From assembly GCF_000337795.1 (NCBI RefSeq), contig NZ_AOLP01000018.1, positions 62,001 through 126,000 on the forward strand: DNA of 64,000 nucleotides, read 5' to 3'. A model generated the notes under the pieces. The model was given only the letters and a program-made list of their open reading frames with translations, was not told the DNA's origin and did no database searches. Source of the stretch: Haloferax denitrificans ATCC 35960. Its GTDB lineage: Archaea; Halobacteriota; Halobacteria; Halobacteriales; Haloferacaceae. The stretch's first letter is position 1, and each line of letters opens with the position of its first letter. The translations under genes and the position numbers were made by a program. Of this stretch, positions 35,214 to 43,717 are shown in pieces.

Positions 35214-36634
35214 CCCGCGACACCTCCGACCGTCGGTTGGGCGACGACCCACAGGCTCGCCATCGTGTAGCAGACCGTGACGGCGACGAAGGGGTACTCG
35301 CTTCGGAGCGGTTGCAGGCGACCCGGAAAGAGGTCGAACGCGCGGGCGTGGGCGACCCACACCGAAAGCAGGTGGCCGAGGACGACGAACGCCAACTGGA
35401 GGCCGCCGAACCACGCCGGCGCGGCCAGCACCGAGGGGTTCGCGGGCGGGGACAAGGGCGAGGCCGCGACCGCGACCAGCGCGGGCGCGAGGCCGACGAC
35501 GTAGCCGAGGAAGTGCGCGAGGTGGTAGCCGGCGGCGATGGGGACCAACGCGGGCGCGAACCAGCCGGCGACGAAGCCGACGGTCACGTACGTGTCGGCG
35601 GTTCCGCGGGCGACCCGCGCGGCCAGTCGGTAGCCGCCGAGGAAGACGAGAAAGCCCGCGACGATTCCGACGAGGTTCACGAGCCACGCGGGGACCGGAG
35701 CCGCGGCGTCGAGGACGCGGCCCCACGCGACGGTGACGACGAGGCCGTCGAACGTCGTCACCCAGAGGAGCGCGACGACGAACGCCACGTCGTCGGCACC
35801 GAGTCGCTCGCGGGTGCGCGCCAGTCCCGCGCCGGGAACCGAAATCGAGAGGCCGCCGTCGTCGCCCCGCCGGACCGGCGCGAGCAGGCCGTACAGCCGG
35901 AACACCCGCGCCACGGGGTCGGCGCGGCGGAACCATGCGTCGCCGTAGACGACCGCGCCGCCGATGGTGCCGAGGCTGTACGCGACGACCACGACTGCGA
36001 GCGCGCGCGGGTCCGCCGCGAGCGGGCTGACGACCTCCAGCCAGACGAGTCCGAGCAGACCGGCGACGCTCGGCCACGACCCGAGTCGGTCGGGGTACGG
36101 CCGCGACAGCCCCCAGTCGCTCCCGAGCCGACCCCGAAGCGCCGCGCCGAGCGTCCGCCACGGGTTCACGAGCGGCCACGCGTTCCCGACGAGGTAGGTG
36201 ACCATCGTGAACCCGGCCCACCAGCCGACCCAGACGAGCAGGACGCCGAGGTTGGCGATGCCCACGGGCGGCCCGAACAGCCCGAAGGCGACGACGAGGA
36301 CGAGCGCGGCGACGCCGAGGAGCCTGAGCGCGGCCGCCGCGGTCGCGACGCCCCCGGCGAGTCCTCCGATTCGGACGCCCGCGCGCCCGAAGGCGTCGAG
36401 CGTCTCGTCGTCGGTGACGAACGCCGAAAGCAGGAACGAGACGCAGACGACGCCGCCGCCGGAGACGACGACGAGCCAGAACGGGGCCGGAACGGAGCGG
36501 AGCGACCCGGCCAGCGAGCCGGCGTGCGCGAGCGCCGGAGTCGAAAAAGCGACCGAGGCGACCGCGAGCGCCGCGGTCCAGACTGCGCCGCGTCGACCTC
36601 CGGCGCGGACCGCCCCCGCGGCGCGTCGGCTCAT
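35210..36634 (-). CDS. Large polytopic membrane protein next to the cox locus
   Basis: 474 residues from the ATG at 36634. An N-terminal signal-like helix (GAVWTAALAVASVAFSTPALAHAG) precedes 10-12 membrane segments. Interfacial motifs include GNAWPLVNPWRTLG and GYHLAHFLGYV; the latter His pair could hold haem. The start overlaps the next upstream gene and the stop overlaps the zinc-finger gene, so the series is one operon. Function not recognised; the context suggests haem/copper handling. Confidence 0.7.
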   Translation of the reverse strand: MSRRAAGAVRAGGRRGAVWTAALAVASVAFSTPALAHAGSLAGSLRSVPAPFWLVVVSGGGVVCVSFLLSAFVTDDETLDAFGRAGVRIGGLAGGVATAAAALRLLGVAALVLVVAFGLFGPPVGIANLGVLLVWVGWWAGFTMVTYLVGNAWPLVNPWRTLGAALRGRLGSDWGLSRPYPDRLGSWPSVAGLLGLVWLEVVSPLAADPRALAVVVVAYSLGTIGGAVVYGDAWFRRADPVARVFRLYGLLAPVRRGDDGGLSISVPGAGLARTRERLGADDVAFVVALLWVTTFDGLVVTVAWGRVLDAAAPVPAWLVNLVGIVAGFLVFLGGYRLAARVARGTADTYVTVGFVAGWFAPALVPIAAGYHLAHFLGYVVGLAPALVAVAASPLSPPANPSVLAAPAWFGGLQLAFVVLGHLLSVWVAHARAFDLFPGRLQPLRSEYPFVAVTVCYTMASLWVVAQPTVGGVAG

Positions 36635-37341
36635 CGCCGCGCCCGCTCCGCCAGCGCCGGCCCGAACGCGAGCAGGGCGACGGCGACGACGAACACCAGC
36701 GTCGAGATGTCGACCGAGAGCGCCCGGAGCGCGCTCACGACGCCGGTGCCGCCGGCCGCCCCCGCGGTGAGCCCGCCGACGAGCGGGACGGTACAGCCGA
36801 CGCACGAGACGAGTCCGAGCGCCCCCGAGAGCGCGCGCTTCGCCGCGTCGAGGACGGCGGCGTAGACGAGGTACGCGAGCGCGAGGTAGCCGGCGACGCG
36901 GTACGGGACGAACGTCGCGGAGACGACTTCGCCGGCGTAGCCCACTCGCGGCCCCCATCCCGGCGCGGCGAGCGAGAACTGCCAGCCGAGCGGGTGGTGC
37001 GCGGCGGCGACGTGACCGTGGCTCCCGCCGAAAAGCGCGCCGAGGTCCACGGACACCAACCCGGCCAGCGACGCGAGGACGACGAAGTACGCGACTGCGA
37101 CCGCGCCGGCGACGAGTCGCGCCCGGCCGCTCGCCCGCGGCGGGTCGGTCCAGAGGACGGCCGCCGCGCCGACGGTTATCCAGACGAGCGGGTACAACAG
37201 GTATCGGAGGCTCTCGACGCGCTCCGGCGCGGCGGAGAGATACGCCCCGACGGCGAGCGCCTCGACCCAGCAGAGCGCCGCGAGCCACCACAGCCGCGGC
37301 GCGTGTCGGGGGTCGAGCCGCCCCGCGTACGAGGTCGCCAT
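36631..37341 (-). CDS. Polytopic membrane protein with an SCVGCT motif
   Basis: 236 residues, about six membrane helices. LGLVSCVGCTVPLVGGLTAGAAGG contains a CxxC pair within the membrane region, and GSHGHVAAAHHPLGW has four His near an outer loop. A similar VGC(T/S) motif is seen in some copper or thiol-disulphide membrane proteins, but homology is not proven. It overlaps the start of the 35210-36634 gene by 4 bp. Confidence 0.68.
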   Translation of the reverse strand: MATSYAGRLDPRHAPRLWWLAALCWVEALAVGAYLSAAPERVESLRYLLYPLVWITVGAAAVLWTDPPRASGRARLVAGAVAVAYFVVLASLAGLVSVDLGALFGGSHGHVAAAHHPLGWQFSLAAPGWGPRVGYAGEVVSATFVPYRVAGYLALAYLVYAAVLDAAKRALSGALGLVSCVGCTVPLVGGLTAGAAGGTGVVSALRALSVDISTLVFVVAVALLAFGPALAERARR

Positions 37342-37342
37342 C

Positions 37343-37822
37343 TCAGAGGAATCCCACCAACCTGAGCACGATGCCGACGACGGACAGCAGGCCGAGCACC
37401 CACGACCCGAGGAGCGTCGCCTGCGACCGCGTCAGTCCGCGCCCCCGCGCGGCGTGGTACGTCCCGTAGAAGAGGTACGCGACGACGACGGTGAGCGTCC
37501 CGGCGACGAGGACCGGCCCCGCGGCGTTCGACACGCCCTCGGGGATTGCGCTTCCGCCGACGAAAAGCACCGCCACCGCGCCGAACCCGAGCGCCGCGAG
37601 GACGAAGACGAGCGACAGGACCGTCGGGTCGTCGGCCCAGCGGCCAGCGGCGGCTCCGCTCTCGGTATCGCTTCCGCCCGCGCGCCCCGACGAGCCGCCA
37701 CCGGTCGGCATCGGCACGCTCGTGACGGAGTACTGTCGCCAACCGCGACCGGTCAGAAACACGGTGAGCGCCAGCAGTACGACGCCGAGGACGAACCCGA
37801 GGAACAAGCCAGTCTGTGCCAT
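37343..37822 (-). CDS. Membrane protein, four TM segments, first gene of the cox-facing operon
   Basis: 159 residues. An N-terminal helix (5-24), a polar Gly/Ser-rich loop (35-62) and three further helices (67-88, 100-122, 135-157). Its stop is one base before the next gene's start region. The upstream gap (37823-37977) contains CTATAACTATT-like promoter sequence at 37841-37851. I do not recognise the family. Confidence 0.65.
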   Translation of the reverse strand: MAQTGLFLGFVLGVVLLALTVFLTGRGWRQYSVTSVPMPTGGGSSGRAGGSDTESGAAAGRWADDPTVLSLVFVLAALGFGAVAVLFVGGSAIPEGVSNAAGPVLVAGTLTVVVAYLFYGTYHAARGRGLTRSQATLLGSWVLGLLSVVGIVLRLVGFL

Positions 37823-37977
37823 GTGAACACGCCTCGTTTTCTATAACTATTGACAATGATATAAGCGATTCGACCACACAGCGGCCCTCGGGGTCGAGTT
37901 CCCGGCGGTCGGCCGCCTCGAACGCGTCGCGACGGCGAAACGTGATTCTTAAGGGTCGCACGAGTCACGTAGCGTGT

Positions 37978-38910
37978 ATGAGCGACGAACAGCAGGCGGA
38001 GGCCGAGCAGGTCGATGAAGAGGTCGAGTCCGGTATTCAGGACGGCGACTTCGTCCGCCTCGCGTACACGGTGCGAACGATCGAGGACGGCGACGTCGTC
38101 GACACGACGGACAAAGAAGTGGCCGAAGAGGCCGAGATAGACGTCGAGGGCTACGAGTTCGAGCCCCGCGTCGTCATCGTCGGTGCCGGCCACGTCTTCC
38201 CCGAGGTCGACGAGGCCCTCATCGGTGCCGAGGCGGGCGACGAGGGTACCGTCGAGATTCCGGCGGTCGACGCCTTCGGCGAGTACGACGAGGACGAAGT
38301 GCGCACGGTCAGCGCCAACAAGATCGACGAGGACGACCGCTACCCCGGCGCGCAGGTCACCATCGACGGCGACCAGGGCCGTCTGGAGACCATCATCGGC
38401 GGTCGCGCCCGCGTCAACTTCAACCACCCCCTCGCCGGCGAGGACCTCGAATACGAGTACGAAGTGCTCGAACTCGTCGACGACCGCGAGGAGCAGGCCT
38501 CCGGCCTCCTCGGCATGTACCTCCAGCAGGCCCCCGAAGTCTGGATTCAGACGGACGAGGTCGAAGAGGAGCAGGTCGTCGAGTCCGACGACGACGAGGA
38601 TGAAGATGCCGAGCCCGAGACGGAGACCGTCACCGTCGAGAAGGACACGCTCTACATCGAGGCGACGCCGCAGATGACGATGAACCAGCAGTGGATGTTC
38701 TCCAAGCAACAGATCGCGCAGGACATCATGCAGCGGCTGGACATCGACCGCGTCATCGTCCAAGAGACCATCGAGGGCGGCATGGGCGGCATGGGCGGCC
38801 TCGGCGGTATGATGGGCGGCGCGGGCGGCGCCGACATCGAAGAGGCAATCGAGGACGTCGACATCGACGCCGACGAACTCGCCGCGGAACTCGACGCCGA
38901 CGAAGAGTAA
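37978..38910 (+). CDS. FKBP-type peptidyl-prolyl isomerase (SlyD-like, long archaeal form)
   Basis: 310 residues from the ATG at 37978. The FKBP domain (DGDFVRLAYTVRT...VIVGAGHVFPEVDEALIGAEAGDEGTVEIPAVDAFGEYDEDEV in the gene, about 22-110) has an inserted-flap region (120-160). A C-terminal archaeal domain ends with a Gly/Met-rich stretch (GGMGGMGGLGGMMGG) and an acidic tail. It catalyses prolyl cis/trans isomerisation and acts as a chaperone. Archaeal long FKBPs of this size are known. Confidence 0.92.
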   Translation: MSDEQQAEAEQVDEEVESGIQDGDFVRLAYTVRTIEDGDVVDTTDKEVAEEAEIDVEGYEFEPRVVIVGAGHVFPEVDEALIGAEAGDEGTVEIPAVDAFGEYDEDEVRTVSANKIDEDDRYPGAQVTIDGDQGRLETIIGGRARVNFNHPLAGEDLEYEYEVLELVDDREEQASGLLGMYLQQAPEVWIQTDEVEEEQVVESDDDEDEDAEPETETVTVEKDTLYIEATPQMTMNQQWMFSKQQIAQDIMQRLDIDRVIVQETIEGGMGGMGGLGGMMGGAGGADIEEAIEDVDIDADELAAELDADEE

Positions 38911-38983
38911 GCGAGTCCGCCGCCCTCGCTCTCCCGGCGAATCGGCGGCTTCTTGATACTCGCCTTCCGACCGCCTCGTAGCT

Positions 38984-39250
38984 ATGGCTTCGTCAGACGA
39001 CGCCGCGACGGACCAGTTCCGCGACCTCACTGACGTGAAAGTCGCGCTCGTCGCCGGGCTCTGTACCGTCGCATTGACCCTCTCGCTCGAATACGGCGTC
39101 GGCATCGAGGTGCCGTTCGTCTACCGCCTCTCCCCGCTCGCACCGTACTTCGCCTACGTCTTCTCCCGCGGCGCGGCGCTGTCCGCTCGGACGTGGATGG
39201 CGCTCACCGCGGCCGTCACGCTCGCCACGTTCGGTTTCTTCGTGTTCTAA
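38984..39250 (+). CDS. Small membrane protein, three hydrophobic segments
   Basis: 88 residues, acidic N-terminus then helices at about 20-40 (VALVAGLCTVALTLSLEYG), 45-62 and 68-88. Separate from the FKBP gene by 73 bp on the same strand. No known motif; a haloarchaeal membrane protein of unknown role. Confidence 0.6.
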   Translation: MASSDDAATDQFRDLTDVKVALVAGLCTVALTLSLEYGVGIEVPFVYRLSPLAPYFAYVFSRGAALSARTWMALTAAVTLATFGFFVF

Positions 39251-39282
39251 GCGACCCCAGCCGGCCGGACGCGACTCTCAGG

Positions 39283-39912
39283 TCAGGCGATGTCGCGGCT
39301 GGTGTCGACGGTGACGCGCTCGGCCAGCCGGAGCTTGATGGTCTCGTTGAGCGCGCGGCCCCCGCGGAACTTGGGGACCGCGAGTCGGTTGACGATTTCC
39401 GAGCCGTCGATCTTCGTGTCGAGGTCGAACACCACGTCGGCCATGTGCTCGGTCAGGTCGCGGTTGTCGGGAATCGTCTCGCCTTTCAGGCCGTGGAGGA
39501 CGGTCAGCCCCTGTGTGTTGACCATGTGGGTCTGGAGGTCGTTGAGAAAGCGCCGGTAGCGGGGCGGCTCGCTCCGTTCGAGCACGTCGACCACGTCGAT
39601 GACGAGGTTCGCGCCCTCCGGGAGGTCGCGGACCAGACTGCTCGCGGCGTCCAGCGGGGCGTCGCCGCCCACGTCGCGCACGGTGGGGTTCCCGGTCGGG
39701 ACCGGGTTTCGCTCCAGCGCGTCGGTGACCGCCTGCTCGGAGCGAATCGTCGTCAGCCACAGCGTCCCCCGCGTGGTCGTCAGCTCGTGGAGAAACAGTT
39801 CAGACTGGCTGGCCGGGTCGGCGGCGAGGAGGACGATGCTCCCCGCAGGAATGCCCCCGCCGAGTTGGCGGTCGAGCACGTCGATTCCCGTCGCCAGTCG
39901 AGACATGCTCAT
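39283..39912 (-). CDS. RecA-superfamily (KaiC/RAD55-like) protein with degenerate P-loop
   Basis: 209 residues. The start RLATGIDVLDRQLGGGIPAGSIVLLAADPASQSELF follows the RAD55/KaiC pattern, but the Walker A position reads ADPASQSE instead of GxxGxGKT, so ATP binding is doubtful. A Walker B-like strand is present (NLVIDVVDVL), followed by helical and strand pattern of the RecA core. Related haloarchaeal proteins (DUF7504-like, from memory) are thought of as signalling partners. It lies 20 bp downstream of the MinD-like gene in the same operon. Confidence 0.75.
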   Translation of the reverse strand: MSMSRLATGIDVLDRQLGGGIPAGSIVLLAADPASQSELFLHELTTTRGTLWLTTIRSEQAVTDALERNPVPTGNPTVRDVGGDAPLDAASSLVRDLPEGANLVIDVVDVLERSEPPRYRRFLNDLQTHMVNTQGLTVLHGLKGETIPDNRDLTEHMADVVFDLDTKIDGSEIVNRLAVPKFRGGRALNETIKLRLAERVTVDTSRDIA

Positions 39913-39932
39913 GTGTTAGGCGGTGACTCATA

Positions 39933-40550
39933 TTACTCCTTCCCCGGAATCCTGTCGGCTATTCGACTGTACGCCGCCCGAACTGTCGGGCGAGTGAGGA
40001 CTGGCGACGACTCCTCCGGAACGGTCCCGAGCACCGGTGCGCCCACGAGGTCGGACACCGCCTCGGGAGCCATTCGTGACCGCGAGACGACACATCCGAC
40101 GACGGGGGTGCCGAGCGCCCGCGCCATCGCGGCCGTCTTCGCGGCGTCGCGGAGCGCCGGCGCGCACAGCGGCGACACGACGACCACGCCGTCGGCGACG
40201 CGGAGCGGGACGGCGGCGTCGGGGCCGGCCCCCGCGGGGCAGTCGACGACCGCCCGCCGCTCGTCGTCCGCGGCGGTTCGGAGCCACCGCTCGAAGGCGT
40301 CGTCGTCGGTCCCGGTGGGTGCTGGTAGCACCGAGACGGTCGGGTCAGTCGGATGCGACCGGACCGACGGCTCTCGGACGGGTGCGCCCGGCGCGGCGTC
40401 CACCGGGCGTTCGACGCCGGCCATCGCGTGGAGGTTCGGCATGTCCCTGTCGGCGTCGACGGCGAGCACCGGGCCGTCGAGCGCGCTCGCCAGTCCGAGG
40501 GTCGTGGTGGTCTTCCCGCTTCCGCCCTTGCCGCCCGCGATTGCCAACAT
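39933..40550 (-). CDS. MinD/ParA-family ATPase
   Basis: 205 residues. The deviant Walker A is complete: GGKGGSGKTTTTLGLAS, with the signature Lys before the P-loop. VLAVDADRDMPNLHAM is switch I and VVDCPAGAGPDA switch II/Walker B. No C-terminal amphipathic membrane-targeting helix is obvious. H. volcanii has several MinD homologues without MinE, at least one of which positions polar machinery; this one probably corresponds to one of the less studied copies (from memory HVO_1634, unverified). Confidence 0.88.
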   Translation of the reverse strand: MLAIAGGKGGSGKTTTTLGLASALDGPVLAVDADRDMPNLHAMAGVERPVDAAPGAPVREPSVRSHPTDPTVSVLPAPTGTDDDAFERWLRTAADDERRAVVDCPAGAGPDAAVPLRVADGVVVVSPLCAPALRDAAKTAAMARALGTPVVGCVVSRSRMAPEAVSDLVGAPVLGTVPEESSPVLTRPTVRAAYSRIADRIPGKE

Positions 40551-40613
40551 AGCCGGGGCTGGTCCCGGCTTGGTACTTGAACCTGCGGCGAAAACGAGTC
40601 CGTCGAGCCGGCC

Positions 40614-40988
40614 TCAGTCGTGACAACAGCCGCCGGCCTCGCCGCCGAAGTCGACCGACAGCGGCTCCGAGATGGCCTGGTTAATCTTCTCTAACTCGCC
40701 GACGAGTTCGGCCTGCGCGAGGAGGTACTCCTCCATCACGGGTTCGGAGTGGAGTTCCTCCTGGGCCGCCTGGACCTTCCGGAGCCCCTCTTGGGTCGCT
40801 TCGCCCATCTGCCGGGACACGTTGAACTCCTCGCGGAGCTGATTGAACTCGGTGATGAGTTCCTGCACGTCGTCGTCGGCTTCGACGGCGGCCTTCGCCT
40901 CCTCGTAGGCTTCGTACTTCGGATGGTCGGCGATGGCTTCGCCGAGTTCGCGCCCGAGTTCTTCGAGCCGCGTCGTCTGCGTGCTCAT
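40614..40988 (-). CDS. YlbF/YmcA-family protein
   Basis: 124 residues from the ATG at 40988. All-helical: LEELGRELGEAIADHPKYEAYEEAKAAVEADDDVQELITEFNQLREEF in the gene fits the Com_YlbF domain. In Bacillus, YlbF/YmcA/YaaT form an Fe-S complex that affects RNA processing. The C-terminus GGEAGGCCHD has two adjacent Cys and a His, a possible metal or Fe-S ligand. Partners are not seen next to it. Confidence 0.83.
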   Translation of the reverse strand: MSTQTTRLEELGRELGEAIADHPKYEAYEEAKAAVEADDDVQELITEFNQLREEFNVSRQMGEATQEGLRKVQAAQEELHSEPVMEEYLLAQAELVGELEKINQAISEPLSVDFGGEAGGCCHD

Positions 40989-41066
40989 AGCCGCGCGTTG
41001 GGGTGCGAGCGGTTTCAACCTGCCGAACGGGGAAGGAGAGGCGTCGAGCAGTCGGCCCCGGAGGGC

Positions 41067-41720
41067 TCAGACGTGGGCTTCGACGAAATCGACCACGTCC
41101 TGCAGTTCGTCCGGGCCGACGCCGTGGGGCGCGCCGTAGACGTTCGCGGTCACGTCCGCGCCGAGTTCGCGGAGTCGCTCGGCCGCGCGTTCGACCCGCG
41201 AGGCCGGGATGATTTGGTCCATCGACCCGCCGCCGACGAACACCGGCTTGCCGGCGATGCCCTCGGGTTCGAGGTCGGCGTGCGAGTCCGCGAGGTAGCC
41301 GTGGAGCGCGACGACCCACGCGTAGTCGTCGGGGTCGTCGAGGAGGAGCGAGAGGCTGGTAATCGCGCCCTGACTGAAGCCGAGGAGGCCGATTCGGTCG
41401 GGGTCGATGTCGTACGCCTCGACCGCGCCGGCGACGGCCTCGCGGACGAGGCTCCGCGAGCGCTCGAACTGCTCGGCGTGCGGCTGGCTCTGGTGGAGGC
41501 CGCCCTCCGAGAGGTCGAGTTCGTACCACGTGTAGCCGCCCTGTAGGCGGTCGGGCGCGCGGAGGCTCACGACGTGGACGTGGTCGGGGAACTCTCGTGC
41601 GATAGACAGGAGGTCCTGTTCGTTCGAGCCGCGACCGTGGAGCAAGACGACGGCGGGAGCCGGTCCGTCGCCCGGCTCCGACGGTTCGACGTGGACGTGT
41701 TCGAGCGGGATGTCGGACAT
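41067..41720 (-). CDS. Alpha/beta hydrolase, phospholipase/carboxylesterase type
   Basis: 217 residues from the ATG at 41720; the frame upstream is open but not homologous. LLHGRGSNEQDLLSIARE is the oxyanion region, GLLGFSQGAITSLSLLL the nucleophile elbow (Ser in GFSQG), and the catalytic Asp and His are likely in GGGSMDQIIP and GAPHGVGPDE. The family includes acyl-protein thioesterase-like and carboxylesterase enzymes. Substrate unknown. Confidence 0.87.
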   Translation of the reverse strand: MSDIPLEHVHVEPSEPGDGPAPAVVLLHGRGSNEQDLLSIAREFPDHVHVVSLRAPDRLQGGYTWYELDLSEGGLHQSQPHAEQFERSRSLVREAVAGAVEAYDIDPDRIGLLGFSQGAITSLSLLLDDPDDYAWVVALHGYLADSHADLEPEGIAGKPVFVGGGSMDQIIPASRVERAAERLRELGADVTANVYGAPHGVGPDELQDVVDFVEAHV

Positions 41721-41883
41721 GGACGGCGGTAGGCCGCCGCGAGCCTTGAATCCCCGAGTGACGGGAGGGTAACCGGGTGACCCCGTCGCCGACGCCAACC
41801 GAGTCGGACCCGCGTGCGGGTGTGTGACGCCCATTCGTGGGGAAGCGCGGTGGTTAAACGGCTCCGTCCGCAACGATGGGGCA

Positions 41884-42918
41884 ATGAGCCAGGACGCCTC
41901 CTCGGAGGGAGACCTTCGAAACACCGGGATGTCGCTGAAGCACGACCGGGAGTGGGACTACGAACTCGAACGAATCGTCGAAGCCGTCGAAGAGCGCGAC
42001 GCCAAGCGCGTCGGCCTCCAGTTCCCTGAGGGACTGAAGCGCCGCGGCCCGGCCGTCGCCGACGACCTCCGACAGCTCTGCGACGACGACGTGACGTTCA
42101 TGCTCTCCGGTCAGCCGTGTTACGGCGCGTGCGACCTCGACACCTATCTCATGCGCCGGACCGACGTGTTCGTCCACTTCGGCCACTCGCCGATGAAGGA
42201 GTCGGACAAGATCATCTACGTCCCGCTGTTCTCCAACGTCGACCCCTTCCCCATCATGGAGGACGCGCTCGACGACATCGAGGGCGACGAGGTCGGCCTC
42301 GTCACCACCGCCCAGCACATGAACCGCTTCGAGGAGATGTGCGACTGGCTCGAAGAGCGCGGCTACACCGTCCAGACCCGCAAGGGCGACGACCGCCTCA
42401 CCTACGAGGGACAGGTCCTCGGCTGTAACTACGCCTCCGCGGACATCCCGGCCGACGACGTGCTCTACGTCGGCGGCGGCAAGTTCCACCCGCTCGGCCT
42501 CGCGATGGAACACCCCGACAAGAACGTCGTCATCGCCGACCCCGTCAACAACGTCGTCACCATCGCCGACACGCGGAAGTTCATGAAACAGCGCTACGCG
42601 TCGGTCCACAAGGCGATGGACGCCGAGAAGTGGGGCGTCATCTTCTGTACGAAAATCGGCCAAGGTCGGATGGAAATCGCCGAGAAGATTCTCGAAGACA
42701 ACGACAACGCCTACCTCCTCACGATGGACGAGGTGACGCCGGACCGCCTCCGCAACTTCGACATGGACGCGTTCGTCAACACCGGCTGTCCGCGCATCAC
42801 GACCGACGACGGCCCGCGGTTCCACAAGCCGATGCTGACGCCGCAGGAGTACCGCATCGCCGTCGGCGACGAACCGCTCGACTCCCTCGAATTCGACACC
42901 TTCCACGGTACCTGGTAA
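41884..42918 (+). CDS. dph2: 2-(3-amino-3-carboxypropyl)histidine synthase (diphthamide step 1)
   Basis: 344 residues from the ATG at 41884. The three cysteines that hold the 4Fe-4S cluster are C79 (QPCYGACD), C181 (GCNYAS) and C302 (NTGCPRI), one per domain as in archaeal Dph2. It cleaves AdoMet to a 3-amino-3-carboxypropyl radical and modifies the target His of elongation factor aEF2. It is divergent from the hydrolase gene with a 163-bp gap containing GGTTAAACGG at 41851-41860. Confidence 0.94.
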   Translation: MSQDASSEGDLRNTGMSLKHDREWDYELERIVEAVEERDAKRVGLQFPEGLKRRGPAVADDLRQLCDDDVTFMLSGQPCYGACDLDTYLMRRTDVFVHFGHSPMKESDKIIYVPLFSNVDPFPIMEDALDDIEGDEVGLVTTAQHMNRFEEMCDWLEERGYTVQTRKGDDRLTYEGQVLGCNYASADIPADDVLYVGGGKFHPLGLAMEHPDKNVVIADPVNNVVTIADTRKFMKQRYASVHKAMDAEKWGVIFCTKIGQGRMEIAEKILEDNDNAYLLTMDEVTPDRLRNFDMDAFVNTGCPRITTDDGPRFHKPMLTPQEYRIAVGDEPLDSLEFDTFHGTW

Positions 42919-43077
42919 GCCGGGACGCTCCACGACGCCGGTGAACGACCGCGCGCGCCGCCGCCGCCGCGTGTCACGTCCTGTCTCGATTCTCTCGTCG
43001 CGCCTCGTCTCGGACGTGTTCGATTTCCTCACAGTCTCTCCAGAATACCTATACGGGTCGCCCGTTCACGGACACGT

Positions 43078-43638
43078 ATGGTCCCTCCACGAACACGAAC
43101 CGCCCTCCTGAGCCTGCTCGGCGTCCTCGCGCTCGCGGGAACCGCCGCCGCGCAGAACTTCGAATCCGCACCGCAGATTTCGCCGGTGTTCCGCGCCGGT
43201 GGAAGCTTCCTCATCGACCTCGTCGTCGGCGGCATCCTCGTCGCCGCGGCCCCGGCGTACACCAGAGACGCCATCGCCGAGATTCGGGACGACCCCGGCG
43301 GGTCGTTCCTCTGGGGCCTCGGCGTCGGCATCGGCGGCGTCATCGTCCTCGTCCTCCTCGCAATCACCATCATCGGCCTCCTCGTGGCGATTCCGGGGTT
43401 CCTCGCGCTCGTCCTCCTCAGTATCGTCGGCGGCGCGGTCTCGACGGTCCTCCTCGGCTCGCTCGTGACCGGCGTCGCTTCGGGCGGGTCGCCCTCGCTG
43501 GGCGTCTCGCTCGTCGTCGGCGCGCTCGTCGCGGCGGTCCTGTCGCTCGTCCCCGTCCTCGGCGGCGTCGTCCTGTTCGTCGTCGATATGCTCGGCCTCG
43601 GCGTCGTCGGACGAAACCTCTACCGCGCGTGGTCCTGA
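43078..43638 (+). CDS. Polytopic membrane protein with signal-like N-terminus
   Basis: 186 residues. An N-terminal hydrophobic segment with Ala-rich cleavage-like end (LLSLLGVLALAGTAAAQ) precedes a mature region with four glycine-rich helices (40-58, 82-105, 108-135, 142-172). Similar proteins are seen with bactofilin-type polymers in bacteria, but I cannot confirm homology. Single gene with an AATACCTATACGGG promoter-like stretch at about 43043-43056. Confidence 0.68.
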   Translation: MVPPRTRTALLSLLGVLALAGTAAAQNFESAPQISPVFRAGGSFLIDLVVGGILVAAAPAYTRDAIAEIRDDPGGSFLWGLGVGIGGVIVLVLLAITIIGLLVAIPGFLALVLLSIVGGAVSTVLLGSLVTGVASGGSPSLGVSLVVGALVAAVLSLVPVLGGVVLFVVDMLGLGVVGRNLYRAWS

Positions 43639-43717
43639 CGCCGCGTCGCCGCTTCTGACAGGCGGCTCTCAGGAGCACCACAACATTCAGGGTACAGGTA
43701 GCGAATTGGTCAGACAG

